64,000 nt of DNA from an uncultured Collinsella sp. (GTDB lineage Bacteria > Actinomycetota > Coriobacteriia > Coriobacteriales > Coriobacteriaceae): contig CATYZI010000008.1 of the NCBI GenBank assembly GCA_958415625.1, positions 9,667-73,666 on the forward strand, written 5' to 3'. How positions within the stretch are numbered: the first letter of the stretch is position 1; every line of letters starts with the position of its first letter. This document shows positions 51,040-59,660 of this stretch, piece after piece. The notes under the pieces were generated by a model. It was not told the origin of the DNA. It ran no database searches and was given only the letters and a program-made list of their open reading frames with translations. A program made the translations under genes and the position numbers.

Positions 51040-51074
51040 AGCAGGCTGTGGGTTTTACTCACAGCCTGCTTTTT
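51040..51074 (+). terminator. Intrinsic terminator of rpsB-tsf
   Basis: AGCAGGCTGTG and CACAGCCTGCT form a perfect 11-bp stem around a 9-base loop, followed by TTTTT. Confidence 0.92.
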
Positions 51075-51133
51075 CATGGCTCTTATCAGAGCCTTTGATA
51101 TCATATTGAGAGTCTAATTAAAGGAGGATCGCT

Positions 51134-51856
51134 TTGTCCGACATCCGATATAAACGCGTGCTTCTTAAGCTTTCCGGCGAAGCACTGATGGGCGACGGCC
51201 AATATGGCATCGACTCCAAGGTTACCGACCATCTTGCCAAGCAGGTCAAGGAGCTGCTCGCCGTTGGCCATGAGGTCGGCGTCGTTGTCGGCGGCGGCAA
51301 CATTTTTCGCGGCATGGCCGGCGCTGCCGGTGGCATGGAGCGTGCTCAGGCCGACTACATGGGCATGCTGGCAACCGTTATGAACGCGCTCGCCCTGCAG
51401 GATGCCTTCGAGCATAACGATGTTCCCTGCCGCGTGATGAGCGCTATCCAGATGAACGAGATCTGCGAGCCCTATATTCGTCGCCGCGCTATCAACCATC
51501 TGTCCAAGGGCAACGTCGTCATCTTCGCTGCCGGTTCGGGCAATCCGTACTTTACGACCGACACCGCCGCGGCTCTTCGTGCGTGCGAGATCGGCGCCGA
51601 GATTCTGATTAAAGCCACCAAGGTTGACGGCATCTACGACAAGGATCCCGTCAAGTGCGCCGATGCCGTCCGTTTTGACAAGATTACCTATCACGAGGTT
51701 CTCGTCCGCGGTCTGCAGGTTATGGATTCCACGGCTACGGCACTGTGCCAGGATAACCGTATGCCGATTTTGGTCCTCAACATCGATGGCGAGGACACCG
51801 TCAAGCGCGCGCTTTCGGGTGAGCCCGTCGGCACGCTCGTCTATCAGGAGGATTAA
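51134..51856 (+). CDS. pyrH: UMP kinase
   Basis: Phosphorylates UMP to UDP; hexameric bacterial enzyme of the amino-acid-kinase fold. The 240-residue protein begins YKRVLLKLSGEALMG and has VVGGGNIFRG, GMLATVMNALALQDAFE, and AAGSGNPYFTTDTAAALRA. It starts at TTG 51134, with AAGGAGG 7 bases upstream. It heads the pyrH-frr-uppS-cdsA-dxr-rseP-ispG-proS operon, an order conserved in many bacteria. Confidence 0.96.
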   Translation: MSDIRYKRVLLKLSGEALMGDGQYGIDSKVTDHLAKQVKELLAVGHEVGVVVGGGNIFRGMAGAAGGMERAQADYMGMLATVMNALALQDAFEHNDVPCRVMSAIQMNEICEPYIRRRAINHLSKGNVVIFAAGSGNPYFTTDTAAALRACEIGAEILIKATKVDGIYDKDPVKCADAVRFDKITYHEVLVRGLQVMDSTATALCQDNRMPILVLNIDGEDTVKRALSGEPVGTLVYQED

Positions 51857-51858
51857 GC

Positions 51859-52395
51859 ATGGCAGAGAACATCACCGCCCACATGGACAAGTCGCTCGAG
51901 TCCCTCAAGCATAACTTCTCCAAGGTCCGTACCGGCCGCGCCAACGCCAACATTCTGTCCGACATCACCGTCGATTATTACGGTGTCCCCACGCCGGTCA
52001 CGCAGGTTGCCGCCGTCAAGACCCCCGAGGCTCACATGCTGCTCATCGAGCCGTGGGACAAGGCGCTCATCAACGCTATCGTCAAGGCCATCGGCGCTTC
52101 TGATCTGGGCATTACCCCCAACTCCGATGGCACCGTCGTTCGTCTGCCGTTCCCGGCCCCCACTGAGGAGCGCCGTCGCGAACTCGTCAAGGAGTGCCGC
52201 GAGTACGCCGAGCAGGCCAAGGTGTCTATCCGTAACATCCGTCGCGACTTCAATAATAAGCTCGAGCGCGATGAGGAGCTCACCGAGGACGATGTCCGTC
52301 GCGAGCAGGCCAAGGTCCAGAAGCACACCGATGAGTATGTCGCCAAGGTCGAGGAGCTTCTGAAGGAAAAAGAAGCCGAGGTCATGGAGATCTAA
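51859..52395 (+). CDS. frr: Ribosome recycling factor
   Basis: Works with EF-G to split post-termination ribosomes. The 178-residue protein is slightly shorter than the usual 185. The family motifs KVRTGRANANILSDITVDYYG(V)PTPVTQVA, LIEPWDKALINAIVKAI and VSIRNIRRDFNN are intact. It starts 2 bases after the pyrH stop, with AGGAGG inside the end of pyrH. Confidence 0.96.
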   Translation: MAENITAHMDKSLESLKHNFSKVRTGRANANILSDITVDYYGVPTPVTQVAAVKTPEAHMLLIEPWDKALINAIVKAIGASDLGITPNSDGTVVRLPFPAPTEERRRELVKECREYAEQAKVSIRNIRRDFNNKLERDEELTEDDVRREQAKVQKHTDEYVAKVEELLKEKEAEVMEI

Positions 52396-52396
52396 G

Positions 52397-53191
52397 GTGC
52401 AATACGACGAGCATAAACTGGTCGAGTACTTTGCCGACGCCCCTGCGGGCGTCGGTTTTTCCGACCTTGACCTCAATAACATTCCGCACCATATCTCGTG
52501 CATCATGGACGGCAACGGTCGTTGGGCCACGTCGCGTGGTCTTGCACGCACCGAGGGCCACAAGGCGGGTATCGTCTCCCTTCGCGAGATTATTACTGCC
52601 TGCGTGCGTCTGGGCGTCGACGTGCTTTCTGCCTATGCGTTTTCGACTGAAAACTGGAATCGCCCGCAGCATGAGGTCAACGTCTTGATGCATCTGTTTG
52701 CCAAGACGTTTATCGACGAGCTGCCGCTTCTGAAGCGCGAAAACGTGCGCGTTGTCTTTTTGGGTGACATTTCCGCGCTGCCCAAGAAGACCCGCGACGT
52801 TTTTGAACGCGGTCTTGCCGAGTGCGCCGATCATACCGGTATGACGCTGGCGCTTGCCGTCAACTACGGCGCGCGTGCCGAGATTACCCGCGCTGTCCGT
52901 CAGATTGCACTCGACGCTGCCGCCGGCAAGATCGATCCTGCCGCAATTGATGACGACATGGTGGCTTCCCACCTCTATACCGCCGGTCTTCCCGATCCTG
53001 AGCTTGTGATTCGCACCTCTGGTGAGCTGCGCCTTTCGAACTATCTGCTGTGGCAGGTGGCTTATTCCGAGTTCTACGTCACCGATACCTATTGGCCCGA
53101 CTTTGATCGTTGGGGCCTTGTCGACGCCATTTTGGCCTATCAGGGCCGTGACCGTAGGTTTGGTGGACTGAGCAAGACCGAGGAGGCTTAA
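52397..53191 (+). CDS. uppS: Undecaprenyl diphosphate synthase
   Basis: Makes the C55 lipid carrier for peptidoglycan from FPP and IPP. The 264-residue cis-prenyltransferase has ISCIMDGNGRWATSRGL (the catalytic Asp in MDGNGRWA), STENWNRP and the C-terminal DPELVIRTSGELRLSNYLLWQVAYSEFYVTD. GTG 52397 lies one base beyond the frr stop. The N-terminal 32 residues are an extra region. Confidence 0.95.
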   Translation: MQYDEHKLVEYFADAPAGVGFSDLDLNNIPHHISCIMDGNGRWATSRGLARTEGHKAGIVSLREIITACVRLGVDVLSAYAFSTENWNRPQHEVNVLMHLFAKTFIDELPLLKRENVRVVFLGDISALPKKTRDVFERGLAECADHTGMTLALAVNYGARAEITRAVRQIALDAAAGKIDPAAIDDDMVASHLYTAGLPDPELVIRTSGELRLSNYLLWQVAYSEFYVTDTYWPDFDRWGLVDAILAYQGRDRRFGGLSKTEEA

Positions 53192-53193
53192 TC

Positions 53194-54093
53194 GTGTCCG
53201 ATCGTCCCAAGGCATCTGCTCCCAAGACGCCTGCGCGCAAAGCTGCCGCTGCGGGAGCGCCTGCTGCGAAGAGCGGCACCGGTTCATGGCTGGCGGGCTT
53301 TATTACCCGTGCCGCCGCCGGTATCGTCTACGCCGTTGTCTTTATCCTGTGCCTGGTTTTGGGTATCGTGCCCACGGCCATCTTTGTTTCTGTCATGAGC
53401 GGTCTGTGCTGCTATGAGTTTTTCCGTATGACAAGGCTCGATGGCAAGATGGCTAACGAGCGCATGGGTATCGCTGCCGCCGTACTCTTTCCGCTGTCGG
53501 CGTTGGGCGATTCGATGTTGCTGAATGCCCTGCTTTTTGCCCTGATGCTCGCTGTGGGCATTTGGTATGTCTGGTCGCCGCGTACCCGCATCTCTGATGT
53601 GGCCGTGACGCTCATGGGTCCCATCTACACTGGCTTTATGCTGTCGGCTATCGTGCTGCTGCGCGATGCCGTGCCCGGTTTTGCCGGTGCCCTGCTTTCA
53701 GTGGGCGTTTGCGCGTCCCTTTGGGTCTCCGATTCGTTTGCCTACATCGTGGGCAGCCGTATTGGCAAGCACAAGATGGTTCCCAAGATCTCTCCCAAAA
53801 AGAGCTGGGAGGGGTTTGCCGGCGGCATCCTGGGCTCGGTTTTGATTTGGCTCATCCTGTGGGCGACGCACTTCTACAAGCTCAGCCTGCCCTATGCGCT
53901 GCTGTGCGGCGTGGTTGTGTCCATTCTGGGCGTTATCGGCGACCTTATCGAGTCGCGTATCAAGCGCGGTGTGGGCGTCAAGGATTCCGGCAACCTTATC
54001 CCGGGCCACGGCGGCATGCTCGATCGTAGCGATTCGCTTATCTTCGGCTGCATCACCGCGCAGCTGTTGCTGATGATCGGAGGCGTGCTGTAA
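53194..54093 (+). CDS. cdsA: Phosphatidate cytidylyltransferase
   Basis: Makes CDP-diacylglycerol for phospholipid synthesis. The 299-residue membrane protein has an extended Lys/Ala-rich cytoplasmic start followed by about seven hydrophobic segments. The signature region SDSFAYIVGSRIGKHKMVPKISPKKSWEG and the C-terminal KDSGNLIPGHGGMLDRSDSL are both intact. GTG 53194 lies 2 bases after the uppS stop, and the cdsA stop shares one base with the dxr start (TAATG). Confidence 0.95.
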   Translation: MSDRPKASAPKTPARKAAAAGAPAAKSGTGSWLAGFITRAAAGIVYAVVFILCLVLGIVPTAIFVSVMSGLCCYEFFRMTRLDGKMANERMGIAAAVLFPLSALGDSMLLNALLFALMLAVGIWYVWSPRTRISDVAVTLMGPIYTGFMLSAIVLLRDAVPGFAGALLSVGVCASLWVSDSFAYIVGSRIGKHKMVPKISPKKSWEGFAGGILGSVLIWLILWATHFYKLSLPYALLCGVVVSILGVIGDLIESRIKRGVGVKDSGNLIPGHGGMLDRSDSLIFGCITAQLLLMIGGVL

Positions 54094-55280
54094 TGTCCTT
54101 CCAGACGACGTATGGCTCCGATGGACGTCTCCGTGTTGCCATCCTGGGCTGTACAGGCTCTATCGGCACCCAGGCGCTCGATGTGTGCCGCCAGCATGCC
54201 GATCGCCTGCAGGTGACGGCGCTTTCCGTTAACTCCAGTACCTCTGAGCTCGTTGCCGCTGCCCGTGAGTTCTCGGTTTCGGCGGTTGCCGTGGCCGATG
54301 TCGATCATGGCGATGACGCCGTGCTGCAGGAGTTGCCCGAGGGAACGAAGCTCGGCGTTGGCGCGCAGGCGGTTTGCGAGCTCGCGTGTCGCGACGATGT
54401 CGACTGCGTGCTTGTCGCTATTGTGGGCGCCGCCGGTCTCGAGGCGAGCCATGCGGCCTTGACCTCGAATAAGCGCCTTGCCCTTGCCAACAAGGAGTCC
54501 CTCGTCGTCGGTGGCGACTTGCTTATGCCGTTGGCGCAACCGGGCCAGCTTATTCCAGTCGACTCTGAGCACTCCGCCATTTACCAGTGCTATCTGGGGG
54601 AGAACCCGCGCGAGGCTCATTGTATTTGGCTCACCTGCTCGGGCGGTCCGTTCTTTGGCCGCACGCGCGACGAGCTCGGTCGCGTGACGCGTGCCGATGC
54701 CCTCGCGCATCCCACGTGGGCCATGGGTGCCAAGATCACCATTGACTCCGCCACCCTCATGAACAAGGGCCTGGAGCGCATTGAGGCCATGCATCTGTTT
54801 AACTGCGACCTCGATTTCATTAACGTGGTCGTGCAGCGTCAGTCCAAGATTCACTCTATGGTCGAGTTCGCCGACGGCTCCGTGATGGCGCATCTCGGTG
54901 CATCCGACATGCGTATTCCCATCCAGTTCGCGTTCTCGTATCCCGAGCGTTGGGATACCCCGGCGCCTCGTCTCGATTTTCGTGAGCTGGGGCAGCTTAC
55001 CTTTGATGCTGCCGATATGGACACGTTTCGCTGCCTGGCGCTGGCCGAGCGTGCCGGCAAGACGGGCGGCACCATGCCGTGCGTGCTTAATGCGGCCAAC
55101 GAGGTCGCGGTCGATGCGTTCCTACACGACGGCTGCAGCTTTACCGATATCGACCGCGTTGTGGAATCCTGCATGGATGCGCATGACACGCAGGCGGTTA
55201 CTTCGTTTGAGCAGCTTCGCGACATCGATGCCTGGGCGCGCGAAAAGGCCGCGCTGGTGCTCGCCGCAACCCATTCCTAA
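54093..55280 (+). CDS. dxr: 1-deoxy-D-xylulose 5-phosphate reductoisomerase
   Basis: Converts DXP to MEP, the first committed step of the non-mevalonate isoprenoid pathway. The 395-residue protein has AILGCTGSIGTQALDV for NADPH, the metal-binding VDSEHSAIYQC, SGGPFFGRTRDEL, MGAKITIDSATLMNKGLE and AANEVAVDAFL. Fosmidomycin is the usual inhibitor. It starts on the last base of the cdsA stop and works with ispG, two genes further on. Confidence 0.96.
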   Translation: MSFQTTYGSDGRLRVAILGCTGSIGTQALDVCRQHADRLQVTALSVNSSTSELVAAAREFSVSAVAVADVDHGDDAVLQELPEGTKLGVGAQAVCELACRDDVDCVLVAIVGAAGLEASHAALTSNKRLALANKESLVVGGDLLMPLAQPGQLIPVDSEHSAIYQCYLGENPREAHCIWLTCSGGPFFGRTRDELGRVTRADALAHPTWAMGAKITIDSATLMNKGLERIEAMHLFNCDLDFINVVVQRQSKIHSMVEFADGSVMAHLGASDMRIPIQFAFSYPERWDTPAPRLDFRELGQLTFDAADMDTFRCLALAERAGKTGGTMPCVLNAANEVAVDAFLHDGCSFTDIDRVVESCMDAHDTQAVTSFEQLRDIDAWAREKAALVLAATHS

Positions 55281-55304
55281 CCATAAGGATTGCTTTTTCG
55301 ATTT

Positions 55305-56666
55305 ATGGATACTGTTCTGAGCGTTCTCTCATCGGTCTTTTGGGGCCTTCTGATGCTTTCCGTCCTCGTGTTTTTGCACGAGGGCGGCCACTTTTTGGCC
55401 GCGCGTGCCTGCGGCGTCCGTGTTACCGAGTTCTTTTTGGGCCTGCCGTGCCGCTTTGACATCCATTACACGTCGCGTCGCATTGGAACCAAGTTTGGCG
55501 TGACCCCGCTGCTGCTGGGTGGCTACGCTGCCATCTGCGGTATGGATCCGACCGATGTCTCGTGCGCCGATCGCGTGCTCGCGGCTATCTATCGTCATGG
55601 TCGCGTGACCGTGGCCGACCTTGCTGTCGAGCTCGAGCTTTCCGAGGAGGATGTGCTCGAGGCATGCGCCCTTTTGCTGGGCTGGGGCTCCATCGCACCC
55701 TGGTATGAGGAAGGGGAGAAGCCCTCGCCGAGCTACTATCCCACCAAATATCAGACGTTGCCGCGAGATACGGCAGGCTATACCACCTTTGATGGTCGCC
55801 GTTTCGATCGCGAACATGCGACTGCCGAGGGCGATGTGTGGGAGCTGCCGTGCGGCGAGGCCGAGTTCCTTGAGCAAGAGCGCTCGCACACCTATCTTGG
55901 CCAAGGCTTTCTCAAGCGCGCCTTTATGCTGCTTGCGGGCATTCTCGTCAATATCCTGACGGGCTTTTTGCTCCTTATGAGCATTTATTCCATTGCGGGT
56001 GTCACCGTACCGATGGACACCAACGTGATCGGTCAGGTTGACGAGGGGTCTATTGCCGCCAAGGCGGGTATCGAGGCCGGTGATGCAATCCTTTCGGTTG
56101 ACGGTGTCTCATGTTCCACTTGGATGGACGTCTACGATGCCATTGGCAAGGCCGCCGGTAAGGACGATATTGCCATTGAGTATGAGCGCGATGGCAAGCA
56201 GTGCTCGACCTCGGTCGCACTCAAAGAGAACGAACGCCTAGGCGTTTATGCCTCTACGCAGGTGGTTCGTTTGGATCCCATCACCTCGGCGCGCCTCTCC
56301 TTCTCCTATGTTGCGCAGACGGCTGAGGGCGTGCTACGCCTGCTCCAGCCGCAGCATACGATGGAGATCCTCGATCAATCCTCCTCGATCGTGGGTATTA
56401 GCGTCATGTCCTCACAGGCCGCTGCTGCCGGCCCTGCTACGTTCCTTTCGTTTGCCGCCCTCATTTCGTTCTCGCTTGGCTTTATGAACCTGCTGCCCAT
56501 CCCACCACTCGATGGCGGCAAGCTGGTCATCGAGATCATTCAAAAGATTGCGGGCCGCGAGCTTCCGCTCAAGGTCCAGACGATTGTGAGCTATGTGGGC
56601 ATCGCGCTCTTCGCGCTGCTGTTTGTCTATATGCTTCGTTCCGACATCCTTCGATTTATTCTGTAG
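55305..56666 (+). CDS. rseP: Site-2 metalloprotease (RseP/RasP family) with inserted domain
   Basis: An intramembrane zinc protease of 453 residues. The metal motif HEGGH is at 25-29 in the first membrane helix, and the third ligand lies in the LPIPPLDGGKLV motif near residue 400. A PDZ domain (about 232-300) includes GSIAAKAGIEAGDAILSVDG. Between the GGYAAICGMD strand (72-81) and the second helix (LLAGILVNILTGFLLL) lies an insertion of about 115 residues that looks like a winged helix (RVTVADLAVELELSEEDVLE). See the findings. ATG 55305 is chosen; a TTG at 55290 is adjacent to AAGGA and remains possible. It probably cleaves anti-sigma factors or signal peptide remnants. Confidence 0.92.
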   Translation: MDTVLSVLSSVFWGLLMLSVLVFLHEGGHFLAARACGVRVTEFFLGLPCRFDIHYTSRRIGTKFGVTPLLLGGYAAICGMDPTDVSCADRVLAAIYRHGRVTVADLAVELELSEEDVLEACALLLGWGSIAPWYEEGEKPSPSYYPTKYQTLPRDTAGYTTFDGRRFDREHATAEGDVWELPCGEAEFLEQERSHTYLGQGFLKRAFMLLAGILVNILTGFLLLMSIYSIAGVTVPMDTNVIGQVDEGSIAAKAGIEAGDAILSVDGVSCSTWMDVYDAIGKAAGKDDIAIEYERDGKQCSTSVALKENERLGVYASTQVVRLDPITSARLSFSYVAQTAEGVLRLLQPQHTMEILDQSSSIVGISVMSSQAAAAGPATFLSFAALISFSLGFMNLLPIPPLDGGKLVIEIIQKIAGRELPLKVQTIVSYVGIALFALLFVYMLRSDILRFIL

Positions 56667-56679
56667 GGGAGTGTTTGGA

Positions 56680-57762
56680 TTGTCTTTATCCCATCCTTTG
56701 CCTCGCGAGCTGACGCGTCCCGTGCATGTGGGCGGCGTGCAGATTGGTGGCGGCGCGCCGGTGGTGGTTCAATCCATGACCTGCACCGATACCGCTGATG
56801 CTCAGGCAACGCTTGCGCAGGTGTGTGCGTTGGCGCAGGCTGGCTGCGATATCGTGCGCGTGAGTGTGCCCACCGAGGCCGCGCTCGAGGGCTTCCATAC
56901 CATCTGTGCTGAGTCCCCGGTGCCGATTGTCGCCGATATTCACTTTAACCATAAGCTTGCCATTGGCGCTGTCGAGGCTGGTGCCTCCAAGCTGCGCATC
57001 AATCCCGGCAATATCGGCGATTGGGCCAAGGTAGACGCGGTGATCGATGCTGCGGGTGCCGCGGGCTGTGCGATTCGTATCGGCGTTAACGCCGGCTCGC
57101 TCGAGCAGGATATCGCCGAGTGCGACGAGCTTACGCAGCCCGAGAAGCTCGTGATGTCGAGCGAGCGCTTTGTGCGGCACTTTGAGGACCGTGGGTTTAC
57201 CAACATCGTGCTATCCGCCAAGGCCCATAGCGTACAGACGACGCTTGATACTTATCGCGCTCTGTCGCGCGAGATACCGCATGTTCCGCTCCACCTGGGC
57301 GTGACGGAGGCGGGGACCAAGCTTCAGGGCACCATCAAGAGCTCTGTAGGCTTGGGTATCTTGCTTTCCGAAGGCATCGGCGACACCATGCGTGTGTCGC
57401 TCACGGCCGATCCGGTTGAGGAGCCGCCTGTCGCCTGGGGAATTCTACAGTCGCTGGGCCTGCGTCGCCGTGGTCCTGAGATTGTCTCGTGCCCCACGTG
57501 CGCCCGCTGCCAGGTTAACCTCATTCCCATCGCCGAGGAGGTCACCGAGCGGCTTAAGAACTATTCCGCGCCGCTTTCGATTGCCGTCATGGGATGTGCC
57601 GTTAATGGCCCCGGTGAGGCTTCTGATGCCGACCTAGGCGTTGCTTGCGGACGTGGTCAGGCCTTGCTCTTTTCGCATGGCCAGATCATTGGTAAAGTAG
57701 CTGAGGACCAAATTGTCGACGCGCTTATGGCAGAGGTCGACAAGCTTATTGAGGAGAAATAA
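56680..57762 (+). CDS. ispG: 4-hydroxy-3-methylbut-2-enyl diphosphate synthase
   Basis: A 4Fe-4S enzyme (GcpE) of the MEP pathway making HMBPP. The 360-residue protein has VVVQSMTCTDT, CDIVRVSVPT, DIHFNHKLA, RINPGN, GVTEAGT and the cluster cysteines in SCPTCARC plus CAVNGPGEA. TTG 56680 was selected because AGGGGAG lies 8 bases upstream; upstream in-frame sequence is inside rseP. The proS start directly abuts its stop (TAAATG). Confidence 0.95.
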   Translation: MSLSHPLPRELTRPVHVGGVQIGGGAPVVVQSMTCTDTADAQATLAQVCALAQAGCDIVRVSVPTEAALEGFHTICAESPVPIVADIHFNHKLAIGAVEAGASKLRINPGNIGDWAKVDAVIDAAGAAGCAIRIGVNAGSLEQDIAECDELTQPEKLVMSSERFVRHFEDRGFTNIVLSAKAHSVQTTLDTYRALSREIPHVPLHLGVTEAGTKLQGTIKSSVGLGILLSEGIGDTMRVSLTADPVEEPPVAWGILQSLGLRRRGPEIVSCPTCARCQVNLIPIAEEVTERLKNYSAPLSIAVMGCAVNGPGEASDADLGVACGRGQALLFSHGQIIGKVAEDQIVDALMAEVDKLIEEK

Positions 57763-59484
57763 ATGACCCGAGCAATGTATATGTCTAAGCTCTATGCGCC
57801 GACGCTTAAAGAGGATCCGGCGGACGCTGAGCTCGCCAGCCACCGCCTGCTGCTCCGTGCCGGCATGATCCGCAAGGAGGCCGCCGGTCTGTATTCCTAC
57901 CTGCCGCTCGCATGGCGCTCGATTCGCAAGATTGAGAACATCGTGCGCGACGAGATGGACGCCGCCGGCGCTCAGGAGCTCATGATGCCCATTATGGTCG
58001 ACGCCGAGCTGTGGCGTGAGTCCGGCCGTATCGATGCCTATGGCAAGGAGCTTGTGCGCTTTGACGACCGTCATGGTCGCGAGTTCGTGCTGGGCCCCAC
58101 GCACGAGGAGACCGTCACGGCCCTGGTGCGCAACGAGCTGCGCTCCTATAAGCAGCTGCCAGTGAACCTCTATCACATCCAGGATAAGTTCCGCGACGAG
58201 TTCCGTCCCCGTTTTGGCCTGATGCGCGGTCGCGAGTTCATCATGAAGGATGCCTACAGCTTCTCCGCCACGCAGGAGAGCTTGCAGGAGGAGTATGACA
58301 AGATGAAGCAGGCCTACGCTAACATTTGCGAGCGCTGCTACATCAAGGCCTTGCCCGTCGTTGCCGACTCCGGCGAGATCGGTGGCGATACCTCCGTCGA
58401 GTACATGGCTTTGGCCGACGCCGGCGAGGCTTCTCTCGTCTATTGCGATGACTGCGGTTTTGCCGCCGATGATGAGGCTGCAAGCACCAAGGTCGTCGTG
58501 ACCGAGGGCCCCGGCGACGGTACGCTTACCAAGGTCGAGACTCCGGGCATGGGCACCATTGAGGCCGTTGCTAAGTTCTTTGGGTTCCCCGAGAACGGCA
58601 CGCGCAAGTCCCTGGCGCTCATCGATGCCGAGGGCAAGCCCGTCGTGGCCATCGTCCCGGGCGATCATGAGCTCAACGACTGCAAGGCCGAGCATGTCTT
58701 TGGCAAGGGTTATCGCATGATGACGGACGAGGAGCTCCAGACCTACGGTCTGCACAAGGGCTTTATCGGACCGGTTAACTTGCCCGAGGACATCCGTCTG
58801 GTGTGCGACGAGAGCCTGCGCGAGTCCAAGCAGTGGGCCTGCGGTGCCAACGAGGTCGATTATCACTTTACCGGTGCCTGCCCCGAGCGCGACTTTACCG
58901 TCGATGAGTGGGCAGATCTGGTCACCGTCGTTGCCGGCGATCCCTGCCCGCACTGCGGCAAGCCGCTCTCTGCTGCTCGCGGCATCGAGGTCTCGCAGGT
59001 CTTCCAGCTGGGTACCAAGTATTCCGAGGCCATGGGCGCCACCTTTATGGACGAGGACGGCAAGGAGAAGCCGCTTATTATGGGCTGCTACGGCGTGGGC
59101 GTGTCCCGCTCGCTTGCTGCCGTCGTGGAGCAGCACAACGACGAGCACGGTATCGTCTGGCCGGTTTCCGTTGCCCCGTACGAGGTCGCTGTGATTCCGC
59201 TCGATCCCAAGAAGGAGGAGTGCGCAACCGTCTGCGACCAAATCGTCGAGGGCTTGTGCGCTGAGGGCATCGAGGTCGTCGTCGACGACCGCGACGAGCG
59301 TCCCGGCTTTAAGTTTGCCGATAACGACCTTATGGGATTCCCGTATCAGGTGGTGCTTGGCAAGCGTGGCCTTAAGAATGGCACCGTTGAGCTCAAGGAC
59401 CGTGCCACGGGCGAGCGCGAGGACGTGGCGATTGACGAGGTCGTCGCCAAGGTTGCCGAGCTTGTTAAGGCGGCCCGCCGTTAA
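57763..59484 (+). CDS. proS: Prolyl-tRNA synthetase (bacterial type with editing domain)
   Basis: Charges tRNA-Pro. The 573-residue class II enzyme has the N-terminal motif-1 region (LLRAGMIRKEAAGLYSYLPLAWRS), LGPTHEETVTALVRNEL, RDEFRPRFGLMRGREFIMKDAYSF, the central YbaK-like editing insertion (about 230-400) and PLIMGCYGVGVSRSLAA. An anticodon-binding domain ends it. It lies immediately after ispG and is the last gene of the pyrH operon, before a strong terminator. Confidence 0.96.
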   Translation: MTRAMYMSKLYAPTLKEDPADAELASHRLLLRAGMIRKEAAGLYSYLPLAWRSIRKIENIVRDEMDAAGAQELMMPIMVDAELWRESGRIDAYGKELVRFDDRHGREFVLGPTHEETVTALVRNELRSYKQLPVNLYHIQDKFRDEFRPRFGLMRGREFIMKDAYSFSATQESLQEEYDKMKQAYANICERCYIKALPVVADSGEIGGDTSVEYMALADAGEASLVYCDDCGFAADDEAASTKVVVTEGPGDGTLTKVETPGMGTIEAVAKFFGFPENGTRKSLALIDAEGKPVVAIVPGDHELNDCKAEHVFGKGYRMMTDEELQTYGLHKGFIGPVNLPEDIRLVCDESLRESKQWACGANEVDYHFTGACPERDFTVDEWADLVTVVAGDPCPHCGKPLSAARGIEVSQVFQLGTKYSEAMGATFMDEDGKEKPLIMGCYGVGVSRSLAAVVEQHNDEHGIVWPVSVAPYEVAVIPLDPKKEECATVCDQIVEGLCAEGIEVVVDDRDERPGFKFADNDLMGFPYQVVLGKRGLKNGTVELKDRATGEREDVAIDEVVAKVAELVKAARR

Positions 59485-59515
59485 TCGACGTTTCTGCTAT
59501 TAGATGTAATTGCGG

Positions 59516-59562
59516 GACTGCTCCGTATCTCTCTTAGGAAGAGATGCGGAGCAGTCTATTTT
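59516..59562 (+). terminator. Intrinsic terminator of the pyrH-proS operon
   Basis: A 17-bp stem (GACTGCTCCGTATCTCT with its complement, one wobble) around a 7-base loop, followed by TATTTT. Confidence 0.92.
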
Positions 59563-59590
59563 GTTGCGTGAATAAACTCGATGGGTAAAG

Positions 59591-59626
59591 GAAAACCCCA
59601 CAGCCCATATGAGCTGCGGGGTTTTC
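59591..59626 (-). terminator. Terminator of the APH-like kinase
   Basis: GAAAACCCC-CAGC and GCTG-GGGGTTTTC pair over 14 positions with one mismatch. On the minus strand the stem runs into TTTTCCTTTA. It separates the convergent proS and kinase genes and may also act on the plus strand. Confidence 0.8.
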
Positions 59627-59660
59627 TTGTGCCTCCGATGCGAAATAAATCGCTCAGATA

